64,000 nt of DNA from Kaistella sp. (GCA_019459085.1 JAIBEW010000004.1:1-64000), one strand, 5' to 3'; numbered from the stretch's first letter, positions 43,520 to 53,400 are shown. Translations and numbers: made by a program. Notes: generated by a model from the sequence alone, not told the origin.

Positions 43520-45334
43520 TTACTTCTTTTTGGTTGTCTGTTGCTGCTGTGCTTTTTGCTGTTCCTGAGCTTTCTCCATCATTTCGCGCATTCTTTTCTG
43601 GAATTTGCCTTCTTTCTTCGGCTCCTTCTGCTTATTGGCATGAATGGTGGCATGAATTTTCTTTTCATCCAGAATCCAGTACTTAATCACCAGAATGATA
43701 AGGATATTCAGGGCATTGGATACAAAATAGTACCATGAAAGACCCGAAGCGGAAGTATTTAAGAAGAAAAGAAACGTGATCGGGAAAATATACATCAGCA
43801 CTTTCATATTTGGCATTCCCTCCTGCTGCGGCTGCTGAATGTTTCCGGAAGTCATCACGGTATAAATTAAAATAACGACTGTACATGCAATGGCAAAAAC
43901 ACTTAAATGATCCCATCCGAAGAACGGAATTTTAAAAGGCAGCTTGATAAGATCATCATAAGCCGTTAAATCTTTAGCAAACCAAAAGCTTTTTCCCCGC
44001 AGATCAATCATATTGGGAAAGAAACGGAAAAGGGCATAAAATATAGGAATCTGCACCAAAGCCGGCAGACAGCCCGCCATCTGGTTCACCCCGGCTTTCC
44101 GGTAGACCGCCATGGTTTCCTGCTGCTTCTTCATGGCATCTGCTCCCTTAAGTCTTGCATTTACCTCATCAATTTCTGGCCGGATTACCCGCATCATCGC
44201 ACTCAGTTTATGCTGTTTGTACATAATTGGCGACAATATAATCTTTGTAGCAATCGTCATGAGGAAAATCACCCACCCTGCGGCGATTCCGAAATCGGAA
44301 AGCCAGTTGTAGATTGGGATAAAGAACCATCTGTTTAAAGTCCCGATGAAAGACCAGCCCAACGGCAATAGTTCATCAAAATTTTTGTCAAAAGATTTTA
44401 GCAAGGGCAAATCCAAAGGCATGAAATACCATTTAAAGTTCTGGTTGAGTTCATTTCCGGCCATCGCTACCTGACCGTTGAAGTTGAATTTCTTCAGAAA
44501 CTCCCCTTCTTCAATATTTTCCTGGCTTCCTGCAGAATTCTTAAACCCAGACTGCGGTTCGAGCACCGCTGTAAAGAACTGCTGCTTCACCGCGATCCAG
44601 TTCAGCGTTTCATCGGGCTCATCCATTGTAGTTCTGCCGTCGTAATCGAAACTGTTATAATCATCAAAAGTATAATTGAATTCGGTGTGGGTCTGTTCCT
44701 GTGAACGGCCTTTTTCCATTTCACGAACGCTGTAATCCCAAACAAAATCAGCTGTTCCGCCTGAAACCATCTGATTTAAACCCTGCGTTTTCACGTTAAA
44801 ATCAACTGAATATTTGTTAGACAGGGTATAAATGAACTGTATAATGGCTCCGTTTACATCAGCCTGCATCGTTACAGAGTTTCCGGCTTGTTTCGGGGTG
44901 AAGACCAGATCTTTTGTATTAAAGGTTTTTCCTGTTTTGTCTTTGAACTGGAATCCGTATGATGAATTGTTCTTATCGAAAAGAAGAAGATCTTTGTCGT
45001 TAGAATCGGTTTTGCGGTTGTAGGCTTTGAATTCATTTAACTCCACCGTTGAGATCTGTCCGCCTAAAGTTGATATTCCCAAAGTAAGTTCCTTGTTTTT
45101 AAGCTGAACCTGCTGAATGGATGCTGACTTCAGACTGTCATTTAAATTGCTGACCAACGCAGGTTTTGTAACATTTGCGGTAGCTGTTTGCGTGACCTGC
45201 GGTTTTCCGGCATTCTGAGTCTTTAAATCTTCAGCTTGTTTATTTTGGAAATAAAACATAAATCCGATCAGAATCATGGAAAAGACTGCGAAGCTGATCA
45301 ACTGGCTTTTATCCAGTCCGTTATTTTGCTGCAT
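43520..45334 (-). CDS. yidC: Membrane protein insertase YidC
   Basis: YidC inserts proteins into the inner membrane alone or with Sec. The 604-residue protein has an N-terminal membrane helix (about 12-30), a large periplasmic beta domain (about 50-340) and the five-helix insertase core starting near IPIYNWLSDFGIAAGWVIFL; MAGCLPALVQIPIFYALFRF is the conserved hydrophilic-groove region. The C-terminus is a long basic, Gln-rich tail (QKRMREMMEKAQEQQKAQ) as in other Flavobacteriia, probably touching the ribosome. It lies downstream of pyrG and has its own -7 box. Confidence 0.96.
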   Translation of the reverse strand: MQQNNGLDKSQLISFAVFSMILIGFMFYFQNKQAEDLKTQNAGKPQVTQTATANVTKPALVSNLNDSLKSASIQQVQLKNKELTLGISTLGGQISTVELNEFKAYNRKTDSNDKDLLLFDKNNSSYGFQFKDKTGKTFNTKDLVFTPKQAGNSVTMQADVNGAIIQFIYTLSNKYSVDFNVKTQGLNQMVSGGTADFVWDYSVREMEKGRSQEQTHTEFNYTFDDYNSFDYDGRTTMDEPDETLNWIAVKQQFFTAVLEPQSGFKNSAGSQENIEEGEFLKKFNFNGQVAMAGNELNQNFKWYFMPLDLPLLKSFDKNFDELLPLGWSFIGTLNRWFFIPIYNWLSDFGIAAGWVIFLMTIATKIILSPIMYKQHKLSAMMRVIRPEIDEVNARLKGADAMKKQQETMAVYRKAGVNQMAGCLPALVQIPIFYALFRFFPNMIDLRGKSFWFAKDLTAYDDLIKLPFKIPFFGWDHLSVFAIACTVVILIYTVMTSGNIQQPQQEGMPNMKVLMYIFPITFLFFLNTSASGLSWYYFVSNALNILIILVIKYWILDEKKIHATIHANKQKEPKKEGKFQKRMREMMEKAQEQQKAQQQQTTKKK

Positions 45335-45402
45335 TTTATATAATTGAAAGTGGGTTGTTAAGCAGGATTTTCTACAAAAGCCATACCTCTAATTTTGGGT
45401 GA

Positions 45403-45410
45403 CAAAAATA
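45403..45410 (-). promoter_or_regulatory. -7 box of yidC
   Basis: The minus strand reads TATTTTTG, a perfect -7 box, 68 nt before the ATG at 45334. The longer leader makes it less certain than the others. Confidence 0.5.
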
Positions 45411-45498
45411 CTGAATTTTTTTGCAAAGAAGAACTTTTTGTTCCTTTCCTTTAAAACAGAAGAGATAAAAAACAATTTGTCTTCTATCTCCTCTTTTT

Positions 45499-47106
45499 TT
45501 ATTTTATTGATGCGGCTTTTATCAGCGCCTTAAACAAAGGATGCGGACTCGCCACCGTACTTTTATATTCAGGATGATACTGCACGCCTACGTAAAAAGG
45601 ATGGTTTTTCATTTCCAGCGTTTCCACCAAACCGGTTTCGGGATTGAAACCTGAAGGAACCAGTCCGTTTTTCTCGAACTCTACCTGATATTCTGAATTG
45701 AATTCATAACGGTGACGGTGTCTTTCGGAAATATTTTTTGATCCGTAAATATCATAGAGTTTAGAGCCCGCTTTCAAAGCGCATTTCCATGCACCAAGAC
45801 GCATCGTTCCGCCTTTTTCGACCACATTTTTCTGTTCTTCCATCAAAGAAATCACAGGTTCAGAAGTGGAAGGATCAAATTCCATTGAATTTGCTTTTTT
45901 ATATCCCAAAACGTTTCGGGCAAACTCGATCGTCATGATCTGCATTCCGAGACAGATGCCCAACAGCGGAATTTCATTTTCGCGCGAATATTTTGCCGCA
46001 AGAATCTTTCCTTCAATTCCTCTGTCGCCAAAACCGGGTGCAATCAGCATTCCGTCGATTCCATCAAATGTTTCTTTGACGTTTTCTTCGGTTAAATCGC
46101 CGCTGTACACCCATCTTACGCGCACTTCTGTCTCCAGATCGGCACCCGCATGAATAAAAGCTTCTGCAATAGACTTATAGGAATCCTGTAGTGAGACGTA
46201 TTTCCCAACCAATGCAATTTCGACAGATTTCTTAGGGTTCTGATATCTTTTAAGAAAGCTTTTCCAGTCTTTTAAATCGGCCTCTTTGTCGGTTTTCAGA
46301 TCCAGTGCCTTCAGCACCACATCATCAAAATCCTGTTTCTGAAGATAAAGGGGAACTTCATAAATAGTATCCAAATCCTTACATTCAATCACATTTTCCA
46401 AAGCTACGTTGCAGAACTGGGCCAGTTTCGCGCGCTGTTCTTTTGGAATTTTATGTTCGGTTCTGCACACCAGAACATCGGCCTGAATTCCACTTTCCAT
46501 GAGCTGACGCACAGAATGCTGGGAAGGTTTGGTTTTCAGTTCACCACTTGAAGCCAGAAAAGGGAGCAAAGTAAGATGAATAACCATCGTGTTGTTTGCA
46601 CCGAGTTCCCATTTCAGCTGTCTTACACTTTCAATATAGGGAAGCGATTCAATATCGCCCACCGTTCCGCCGATTTCGGTGATGATGATGTCGTAATTCT
46701 GTTTGGAAAGAATCTTTATCCGACGCTTGATTTCATTGGTAATATGTGGAATCACCTGAACGGTTTTTCCAAGAAAGTCTCCTTTTCTCTCCTTTTCGAT
46801 GACGGTCTGGTAAATTTTACCGGTGGTCACGTTGTTGTTTTGGGAAGTCGGGGAATCGAGAAATCTTTCGTAATGTCCTAAATCGAGGTCGGTTTCAGCG
46901 CCGTCTTCAGTAACATAACATTCGCCGTGTTCATAGGGATTTAAAGTTCCGGGGTCGATATTGATATAAGGGTCAAGTTTCTGAATGGTGACATTAAATC
47001 CTCTTGATTTTAGCAGTAAACCAAGCGATGCCGAAACAATTCCTTTTCCTAAAGATGACGTTACCCCTCCAGTGACGAAGATGTATTTCGTGTTCTTTTT
47101 ACTCAT
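45499..47106 (-). CDS. pyrG: CTP synthase
   Basis: PyrG makes CTP from UTP, ATP and glutamine. The synthase domain opens with KYIFVTGGVTSSLGKGIVSASL, contains DPYINIDPGTLNPYEHGE and CKDLDTIYEVPL; the glutaminase domain begins near residue 290 and has the oxyanion region GFGDRG, the nucleophile Cys in LLGICLGMQ near 382, and the His-Glu pair in GVQYHPEYKS near the end. At 535 residues it has the usual length. A perfect -7 box lies 16 nt upstream. Confidence 0.98.
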   Translation of the reverse strand: MSKKNTKYIFVTGGVTSSLGKGIVSASLGLLLKSRGFNVTIQKLDPYINIDPGTLNPYEHGECYVTEDGAETDLDLGHYERFLDSPTSQNNNVTTGKIYQTVIEKERKGDFLGKTVQVIPHITNEIKRRIKILSKQNYDIIITEIGGTVGDIESLPYIESVRQLKWELGANNTMVIHLTLLPFLASSGELKTKPSQHSVRQLMESGIQADVLVCRTEHKIPKEQRAKLAQFCNVALENVIECKDLDTIYEVPLYLQKQDFDDVVLKALDLKTDKEADLKDWKSFLKRYQNPKKSVEIALVGKYVSLQDSYKSIAEAFIHAGADLETEVRVRWVYSGDLTEENVKETFDGIDGMLIAPGFGDRGIEGKILAAKYSRENEIPLLGICLGMQIMTIEFARNVLGYKKANSMEFDPSTSEPVISLMEEQKNVVEKGGTMRLGAWKCALKAGSKLYDIYGSKNISERHRHRYEFNSEYQVEFEKNGLVPSGFNPETGLVETLEMKNHPFYVGVQYHPEYKSTVASPHPLFKALIKAASIK

Positions 47107-47122
47107 TAGATTTAGGTTTGTG

Positions 47123-47130
47123 CAAAGTTA
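47123..47130 (-). promoter_or_regulatory. -7 box of pyrG
   Basis: The minus strand reads TAACTTTG, a perfect -7 box, 16 nt before the ATG at 47106. Confidence 0.65.
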
Positions 47131-47174
47131 GGGGAAAAAGCAATGCAAGACAATGATAAAATTGGGTCTTCACC

Positions 47175-47204
47175 AAAAAAACGGCGCCGTTACCGACACC
47201 GTTT
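47175..47204 (-). terminator. Terminator of the YceI gene
   Basis: On the minus strand AAACGGTG pairs with CGCCGTTT, followed by a T run. It separates the YceI gene from pyrG. Confidence 0.82.
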
Positions 47205-47228
47205 CTAACTATAAAAGTTTGAACACTG

Positions 47229-47795
47229 TTATTTCACCAATTCTACGAATAATTTAATATCTACATATTTTGCCACAGCTCCGCCGGTTGGGTCGTACTT
47301 GATGTTGTAATCGAGCCGGTTGATGGTAAAATTGGTCTGGAAACCTAAAACTTCTTTTCCCTGCTGGTTTTTTGCGATACCACCGTAGGTTACAGGAACA
47401 CTTACTTTTTTTGTGACATCTTTAATGGTAAGGTTGCCGGTTAAAATGTATGAAGTTCCTTTTCCTTTTTTTATGGAAGTGCTCACGAATTTCATGGCCG
47501 GAAACTTTTCAGCTTCAAAAAAATCTGCACTTTTCAGGTGATTGTCTCTCATTTCCACATTGGTGTTGATGGAATTTACATCAATCGTGAAATCGAATTT
47601 TGCATTATTGAGAGCATTTCCTGAGGTAGTCACGGTTCCGTCCATCTTGTCAAATCTTCCTTCCACAAAGCTGATGCCCATATGTTTGATGTTGAAAGAG
47701 GCGAATGAATGCATTGGATCAACCTTCCAGGTTGTCTGTCCAAATACAACTGTACTTAAAAAAGCAAATGCGAACGTTAAAAATAATTTTTTCAT
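47229..47795 (-). CDS. YceI family periplasmic protein
   Basis: This 188-residue protein has a signal peptide (MKKLFLTFAFAFLSTVVFGQ) and the lipocalin-like YceI barrel: WKVDPMHSFASFNIKHM, VEGRFDKMDGTV, VEMRDNHLKSADFF and FPAMKFVST in order. YceI proteins bind polyisoprenoid or similar lipids in the periplasm, but their physiological cargo is unsettled. It is a single gene with its own promoter and terminator. Confidence 0.93.
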   Translation of the reverse strand: MKKLFLTFAFAFLSTVVFGQTTWKVDPMHSFASFNIKHMGISFVEGRFDKMDGTVTTSGNALNNAKFDFTIDVNSINTNVEMRDNHLKSADFFEAEKFPAMKFVSTSIKKGKGTSYILTGNLTIKDVTKKVSVPVTYGGIAKNQQGKEVLGFQTNFTINRLDYNIKYDPTGGAVAKYVDIKLFVELVK

Positions 47796-47818
47796 TTTAT
47801 TAAAGTTTAATTATAGTG

Positions 47819-47826
47819 CAAAGATA
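47819..47826 (-). promoter_or_regulatory. -7 box of the YceI gene
   Basis: The minus strand reads TATCTTTG, a perfect -7 box, 23 nt before the ATG at 47795. Confidence 0.65.
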
Positions 47827-47906
47827 TCACGAAAGAAAGTTTCCTGAATTGATGTATGGTATCTTTTGAAAGCAATGTTTGCGAAGAATTTCATTAATTT
47901 TACCGG

Positions 47907-49253
47907 ATGGCAAAACTTAAAACAGCATATTTCTGTCAGAACTGCGGAACCCAGTATCCGCAATGGCTCGGCCAGTGTAAAAACTGCGGAGAGTGGAATA
48001 CTTTGGTTGAGGAAATCGTGGAAAAATCGCCTTCAAAATCTTTTACCGACAAGTCGAAACAGCATATCATCAACATCATTGAGGTTGAAACCAATGAAGA
48101 ACAGCGCATTGCAACGCCTTCGGAAGAACTGAACCGGGTTCTGGGCGGCGGAATTGTTTTGGGATCCGTGACATTAATTGGCGGGGAACCGGGCATCGGA
48201 AAATCCACTCTTCTTTTGCAGCTTGCTTTAAAAATGAAGAAGAAAATTCTATATGTTTCGGGCGAAGAAAGCGCTTCGCAGATTAAAATGCGCGCCGACC
48301 GGTTAACCGAATTGCAAAATCCAAACTGTTATCTTTTTACAGAAACTTCGGTGGAGAAGATCCTGCACGAAGCCAAGAAACTGAAGCCCAATTTTGTCAT
48401 TATCGATTCCATTCAGACTTTGCAGAGTCAGCTCATCGAAAGTTCTCCCGGAACGGTTTCGCAGATCCGTGAATGTTCGAACGAGATCATCAAATACGCA
48501 AAAGAGAGCAACACGCCGGTCTTTTTGGTTGGACATATTACCAAAGACGGTCAAATCGCTGGTCCGAAAGTTCTGGAACATATGGTGGATGTTGTCCTGA
48601 ATTTCGATGGCGACCGGAACCACCTTTTCCGTTTGCTAAGAGCCAATAAAAACCGATTCGGCTCCACTTCCGAAATCGGAATTTATGAAATGGTTGCGCA
48701 GGGTCTGAAAGAAATCAAAAATCCTTCCGAAATCCTAATCACGAAAAAATTTGAAGAACTTTCGGGCAATTCTGTAGCAGTGACTTTAGAGGGAAACCGC
48801 CCGATGCTCATTGAAATTCAGGCTTTGGTAAGTTCAGCAGTCTACGGAACTCCGCAGAGGAGCTGCACCGGTTTCGATTCAAAAAGACTGAATATGTTAC
48901 TGGCCGTTCTGGAAAAACGTGCAGGATTCCAGCTGGGTTCGAAAGATGTGTTCCTGAATATTACCGGCGGAATTAAAACCGATGATCCGGCGCTCGATTT
49001 GGCCGTTGTGGCATCTGTTCTTTCTTCTAATGAAGATATCGCTATTTCTGAACATTTCTGTTTCGCGGGAGAAATAGGATTGAGCGGGGAAATCCGTCCG
49101 GTTTCGCAGATTGAGCAAAGGATATCCGAAGCCGAAAAACTGGGCTACGAAAAGATTTTTGTTTCGAACCTCAATAAAATACCGAAGAAAAAATTCGGAA
49201 TTATCATTGTGGAAGTGAGTAAGATTGAGGATTTTCATGAACATTTGTTTTAA
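47907..49253 (+). CDS. radA: DNA repair protein RadA
   Basis: RadA is a RecA-like helicase that drives branch migration during recombination. The 448-residue protein has the zinc finger Cys10-Cys13-Cys24-Cys27, Walker A GGEPGIGKSTL near residue 93, the RadA-specific ANKNRFGSTSEIGIYEM near 250, and the C-terminal Lon-protease-like domain (LAVLEKRAGFQLGSKDVFLN onward). A near-match -7 box (TAATTTTA at 47895-47902) ends 4 nt before the ATG. The next gene starts 9 bp after its stop. Confidence 0.96.
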   Translation: MAKLKTAYFCQNCGTQYPQWLGQCKNCGEWNTLVEEIVEKSPSKSFTDKSKQHIINIIEVETNEEQRIATPSEELNRVLGGGIVLGSVTLIGGEPGIGKSTLLLQLALKMKKKILYVSGEESASQIKMRADRLTELQNPNCYLFTETSVEKILHEAKKLKPNFVIIDSIQTLQSQLIESSPGTVSQIRECSNEIIKYAKESNTPVFLVGHITKDGQIAGPKVLEHMVDVVLNFDGDRNHLFRLLRANKNRFGSTSEIGIYEMVAQGLKEIKNPSEILITKKFEELSGNSVAVTLEGNRPMLIEIQALVSSAVYGTPQRSCTGFDSKRLNMLLAVLEKRAGFQLGSKDVFLNITGGIKTDDPALDLAVVASVLSSNEDIAISEHFCFAGEIGLSGEIRPVSQIEQRISEAEKLGYEKIFVSNLNKIPKKKFGIIIVEVSKIEDFHEHLF

Positions 49254-49262
49254 ATTCACTTC

Positions 49263-49841
49263 ATGAATTTCCTCGCCCACTCTTACCTCACTTTTACCGA
49301 TGAACAGATTGTCGGGCAGTTTCTGGAAGATTTTATACGGAACAAAGACCGCTTTTCTTTCCCGGAAAAAATTGGGCAGGGAATTACACTACACCGGGAA
49401 ATCGACACTTTTACCGATGCGCATCCGGAAATTCACGAAGCGAAGAAAATTTTCAGTCCCTTGGTGAGGCTGTATTCCGGAGCTTTTGTTGATGTTGCTT
49501 TCGATTATTTTCTGGCAAATTCACTGCCCGAAAAAACCCTGAGAAAGCATTCCGACATGGTTTACCGGGTTCTGAGAACTCACGAACATATTTTTCCTGA
49601 AAATTTTAAAATAATGCTCGACAGTATGGAGAAAGACAACTGGCTTTACCATTACCGTGATGAACGTGGAATTGGTTTCTCTTTCCGCAATGTCCTGAAT
49701 AAAGCGAAATATTTAGATAAAAATCTTGCTGTTTTTGAGGTTTTTCAAAACAACAAACCTCAGCTGAAGGACCATTTTGAATTATTTTTTCCCGATTTGC
49801 TCGCTCATGCAGAAAAAATCAATGCGGGATTCAGAAACTAG
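49263..49841 (+). CDS. Acyl carrier protein phosphodiesterase family protein
   Basis: This 192-residue protein resembles AcpH, which removes 4'-phosphopantetheine from acyl carrier protein. The family pattern is visible: MNFLAHSYLTFTDEQIVGQ, then HREIDTFTDAHPEI with metal-binding His and Asp near residue 58, and AFVDVAFDYFLAN near 80, an HD-like helical arrangement. It lies 9 bp after radA and is probably co-transcribed. It overlaps the 3' end of the convergent DUF6702 gene by 4 bp. Confidence 0.9.
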   Translation: MNFLAHSYLTFTDEQIVGQFLEDFIRNKDRFSFPEKIGQGITLHREIDTFTDAHPEIHEAKKIFSPLVRLYSGAFVDVAFDYFLANSLPEKTLRKHSDMVYRVLRTHEHIFPENFKIMLDSMEKDNWLYHYRDERGIGFSFRNVLNKAKYLDKNLAVFEVFQNNKPQLKDHFELFFPDLLAHAEKINAGFRN

Positions 49842-50338
49842 AAATTCTGATACAGGTAACGGTCGGGATAATTAAGTTTTTGGCTTTTTCTGTTGCCCTC
49901 CACAATGATATGGATGATATTCATCTGGTCATCAAAAAGGTTGTAGAGAAAACTTACAGCAGTTTCCACTTTTTTCGGGGCAGTTACTTTTTCGGATTCC
50001 AGGTAAATATGTACGGCTTCCTGGTCCTCTTCATAACCTACATAATTAATTTTCAGGAAATGATTATCTACCTTGAGTTTCAGGTATTCTTCGCAGTATT
50101 TTATTAAGAAAGCGTTAATCTCCTGTTTGTATTTCGGATCATTAAAATGAACTGCTTTACCGTATTTTTCCTTTAAAGCATTTTCAAGATCATCAAGAAA
50201 AAATTTCCCGCTGATTTCGAAAGTCTTGGAGGTGGAATTGTATTTAAATTCAACAGAACCAACATGATACGGATGGATTTCTTTTGCCTGAACAGAAGAA
50301 AAAAGAAGGAAAACGAATACTACCAGAAGCTTTTGCAT
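49838..50338 (-). CDS. DUF6702 family periplasmic protein
   Basis: This 166-residue protein has a signal peptide (ending VQAKE near residue 19) followed by HPYHVGSVEFKYNSTSKTFEISGKFF, the start of DUF6702. In Bacteroidota such genes sit next to a HupE/UreJ-type membrane protein and an M1 peptidase, as here (50393 and 51023 on the other strand). Function is unknown; metal handling has been guessed for the neighbours. Its -7 box is only 4 nt from the ATG. Confidence 0.85.
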   Translation of the reverse strand: MQKLLVVFVFLLFSSVQAKEIHPYHVGSVEFKYNSTSKTFEISGKFFLDDLENALKEKYGKAVHFNDPKYKQEINAFLIKYCEEYLKLKVDNHFLKINYVGYEEDQEAVHIYLESEKVTAPKKVETAVSFLYNLFDDQMNIIHIIVEGNRKSQKLNYPDRYLYQNF

Positions 50339-50342
50339 GCTC

Positions 50343-50350
50343 CAAAGTTA
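50343..50350 (-). promoter_or_regulatory. -7 box of the DUF6702 gene
   Basis: The minus strand reads TAACTTTG, a perfect -7 box, 4 nt before the ATG at 50338. A leaderless message is likely. Confidence 0.65.
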
Positions 50351-50392
50351 AAATAAATTTTGTATTATCGCTCTTCAAAAAAATTAACACTG

Positions 50393-50977
50393 ATGCAGGA
50401 TTTCCTATTATATTTACAACTCGGCTGGGAACATATCATTTCTTTTGATGCCCTTGATCATCAGCTGTTTGTTTTGGTTTTGGTGGCTGCTTATTCGTTT
50501 AAGGAATCGAAAAAAATCCTTTGGCTCATCACCGCTTTTACCATCGGTCATTCCCTGACTTTGGCTTTAAGCATACTTGATATTGTTAGACTTCCTGTAA
50601 ACTGGGTAGAGTTTTTGATTCCGCTCACCATTTGCATTACCGCTCTGGATAATATTCTGATGAGAAATAAACGCCAGAATTTAATGCAGATGAACTATTA
50701 CCTGGCCTTATTTTTTGGCCTGATTCACGGAATGGGCTTTGCCAATACCGCAAGGCTTATGATAGCTGAAGAACAGAACATTGCAGTGCCGCTTCTGGGC
50801 TTCAACATCGGTTTAGAACTGGGACAGCTTTTAGTGGTATTGATAATTTTGATCGTAGAAATTTTATTGATGAAATTTCTGAAAGTCAAGAAACTTCACT
50901 GGATTGTCTTTACTTCAGCTGTTACGCTCATCATCGCGTTTATAATCTGTCTGGAAAGATTTCCTTTACATAAATGA
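50393..50977 (+). CDS. HupE/UreJ family membrane protein
   Basis: I start at 50393 (MQDFLLYLQLGWEHIISFDA), giving 194 residues; the frame is open 11 codons further upstream without family support. Six membrane helices are visible. The family signature is GWEHIISFDALDHQLFV near the start and FGLIHGMGFAN near residue 115, both with conserved His and Asp. Relatives act in nickel or cobalt uptake for hydrogenase and urease, but neither enzyme is encoded here; in Flavobacteriia the gene goes with DUF6702. Substrate unknown. Confidence 0.87.
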   Translation: MQDFLLYLQLGWEHIISFDALDHQLFVLVLVAAYSFKESKKILWLITAFTIGHSLTLALSILDIVRLPVNWVEFLIPLTICITALDNILMRNKRQNLMQMNYYLALFFGLIHGMGFANTARLMIAEEQNIAVPLLGFNIGLELGQLLVVLIILIVEILLMKFLKVKKLHWIVFTSAVTLIIAFIICLERFPLHK

Positions 50978-50988
50978 AAATAATTCTC

Positions 50989-50996
50989 TATTTTTG
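50989..50996 (+). promoter_or_regulatory. -7 box of the M1 peptidase gene
   Basis: TATTTTTG is a perfect -7 box, 26 nt before the ATG at 51023. Confidence 0.6.
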
Positions 50997-51022
50997 ATTA
51001 AATTTTTTTAAAAACTTTGAAT

Positions 51023-53395
51023 ATGAAATTCAAATCCCTCCTTTTATCACTCTTCCTTCCGCTGGGTCTTTTTGCGCAGGATATCCAGAACAATCCATCG
51101 AGCAATCACGGAAACAAATTTGAACAGTTGGGCACCATGTTGCCCACTCCGAATATGTACAGAACCGCCTCTGGCGCGCCCGGACACGGCTACTGGCAAA
51201 ACCGCGCCGATTATGAAATTTCGGCTTTTCTTGATGAAGATAAAAGAAACCTGAAAGCTTCAGAAACAGTAACCTATTATAACAATTCGCCGGACGATCT
51301 GGAATATTTGTGGCTTCAGTTAGACGAAAACCAGCAGTCCTCTGTAAAAAATGCAGCGTATGACGGCGAGTCTACCCTGCCGCGACAGTCTCTTTCCGAT
51401 CGTTTGAGAGTTACTGAACTTCCGAAAAAAGACAATGGTTACGGCGTGAATCTCGAAAAAGTCACTGACGCCTCCGGAAATCCATTGAAATACACGGTGA
51501 ACAAAACCATGATGCGGATTGATTTGCCTAAAATTCTGAAAAAAGGTGAAAAATTTATATTTAAAATAGACTGGAATTACAACATTCCAAACCGAATGGC
51601 CATGGGCGGACGAGGTGGCTACGAAAATTTTCCGGAAGACGGAAACGATTTGTACACGATCACCCAATGGTTTCCTAGAATGTGCGTATACAGCGATTTC
51701 AAAGGATGGCAGAACAACCAGTTCACCGGAAGAGGCGAATTTGCACTGGTATTCGGGAATTATAAAGTCACCATGAATGTTCCTGCAGATCACATTGTGG
51801 CATCAACTGGAGTCGGGAAAAATTTCGAGCAGGTTCTGAGTCCGGCTCAGTTTTCACGGTGGAAGCAGGCTCAGAATGCTGCGGAACCTATGGAAATTGT
51901 CACTTTGGATGAAGCCAAAAGAGCAGAGAAAAACAAATCAAAGCAAAGAAAAACCTGGATTTTCGAAGCGGAAAACGTACGTGATTTTGCCTGGACTTCC
52001 TCCAGAAAATTTATTTGGGACGCGATGAAAGTCAACATTCCTGAAAACGGAAACCAGGTGATGGCCATGAGTTTATATCCAAAAGAAGCTTATAATTTAT
52101 ACCGCAAATTCTCGACAAAAGCGGTTGCCCACACGATAAAAACCTATTCAGAATTTACTGTTCCTTATCCATATCCTGTCGCGCAGTCTATTGAAGCTTC
52201 CAACGGAATGGAATATCCGATGATCTGTTTTAATTTCGGCAGAACCGAAAAAGACGGAACCTATTCTGAAGGCATCAAAAACGGAATGATTGGCGTGATT
52301 ATTCATGAAGTGGGACACAATTTCTTCCCGATGATCATTAATTCCGATGAAAGACAGTGGTCGTGGATGGATGAAGGCCTCAATACTTTTGTGGAATATC
52401 TGACCGAAGAAAAATGGGACAATAAATTCCCTTCCAGAAGAGGTCCGGCTCACACGATTGTAGATTATATGAAGCTCCCGAAAGATCAGCTGGAGCCAAT
52501 CATGACGAATTCTGAAAACATCAATCAGTTCGGCCCGAATGCGTATTCAAAACCGGCAACAGGTTTGAATATTCTACGTGAAACCATTATGGGACGGGAA
52601 CTTTTCGACAAAGCGTTTAAAACCTATTCTAAAAGATGGGCTTTCAAACATCCTGAACCGGCAGATTTTTTCAGAACGATGAATGATGCGAGTGCCGAAA
52701 ACCTCGACTGGTTTTGGCGCGGTTGGTTTTTCGGAATTAATGCTGTAGATATATCGATTGATAAAGTAACGGTGGCTTCACCGGATCTGGAAGCGGTGCC
52801 AAAATCTCAGGACATCACCTACAGTGTTGAAAAACCTCTGCAGAACAGTTTTGAAGATATTTCAAAAATCCGAAACCGCGAAGATAAAAACATAATCTTT
52901 TATACGGATCAAGATAAAGAAACCCAGGATTTCTACTGGCGCTACAACCGGGGTATGGAAAAGGTAGACAATGCCAAAAAATATACAATGAAGGTTGAGA
53001 ATACCGAAAAAGTTCCTGAAAAAGACAAGGCAAAACTGCAGAATATCAATGCCTACCAAATCGATTTCAGCAATAAAGGCGGTTTGGTGATGCCTATTAT
53101 TCTTGAATTTACCTTTGAAGATGGCAGCAAAATTACGGACAAATCTTCAGCACAGATCTGGAGAAAAAACGAGCAGAAAGTTTCCAAAACCTATTATTTC
53201 GATAAAAAATTAAAATCAGTTCAGCTCGATCCCATGAAAGAAACGGCGGACATCGATACTTCCAACAACTTCTGGGGCGAGATCCCTGAACCTTCATCTA
53301 AATTTCAGGTTTTCAAACAGAAAACCGAGGAAGCCAGAAGAGGCGCCGCACAGGAAAGGGTAAACCCAATGCAGGCAGCAGGAAAGAAAAATTAA
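51023..53395 (+). CDS. M1 family metallopeptidase
   Basis: I start at the ATG at 51023 (MKFKSLLLSLFLPLGLFAQ, a signal peptide), not the TTG two codons before; this gives 790 residues. The zinc site is complete: His428-Glu429 and His432 in HEVGH, with Glu451 in WMDEGLNTF. The exopeptidase GxMEN motif of aminopeptidases appears only as GMEYPM near residue 395, so strict aminopeptidase activity is not certain. A beta-rich C-terminal region of about 200 residues follows the catalytic domain. It is exported and has no T9SS sorting domain. It lies after the HupE/UreJ gene. Confidence 0.92.
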   Translation: MKFKSLLLSLFLPLGLFAQDIQNNPSSNHGNKFEQLGTMLPTPNMYRTASGAPGHGYWQNRADYEISAFLDEDKRNLKASETVTYYNNSPDDLEYLWLQLDENQQSSVKNAAYDGESTLPRQSLSDRLRVTELPKKDNGYGVNLEKVTDASGNPLKYTVNKTMMRIDLPKILKKGEKFIFKIDWNYNIPNRMAMGGRGGYENFPEDGNDLYTITQWFPRMCVYSDFKGWQNNQFTGRGEFALVFGNYKVTMNVPADHIVASTGVGKNFEQVLSPAQFSRWKQAQNAAEPMEIVTLDEAKRAEKNKSKQRKTWIFEAENVRDFAWTSSRKFIWDAMKVNIPENGNQVMAMSLYPKEAYNLYRKFSTKAVAHTIKTYSEFTVPYPYPVAQSIEASNGMEYPMICFNFGRTEKDGTYSEGIKNGMIGVIIHEVGHNFFPMIINSDERQWSWMDEGLNTFVEYLTEEKWDNKFPSRRGPAHTIVDYMKLPKDQLEPIMTNSENINQFGPNAYSKPATGLNILRETIMGRELFDKAFKTYSKRWAFKHPEPADFFRTMNDASAENLDWFWRGWFFGINAVDISIDKVTVASPDLEAVPKSQDITYSVEKPLQNSFEDISKIRNREDKNIIFYTDQDKETQDFYWRYNRGMEKVDNAKKYTMKVENTEKVPEKDKAKLQNINAYQIDFSNKGGLVMPIILEFTFEDGSKITDKSSAQIWRKNEQKVSKTYYFDKKLKSVQLDPMKETADIDTSNNFWGEIPEPSSKFQVFKQKTEEARRGAAQERVNPMQAAGKKN

Positions 53396-53400
53396 ACACA

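Noticed and set aside
45458-45500. Terminator of pyrG
   Set aside because: A 10-bp stem (AGAAGAGATA with TATCTCCTCT) exists, but the loop is 17 nt and the T run is on the wrong side for the minus strand, so I do not list it.
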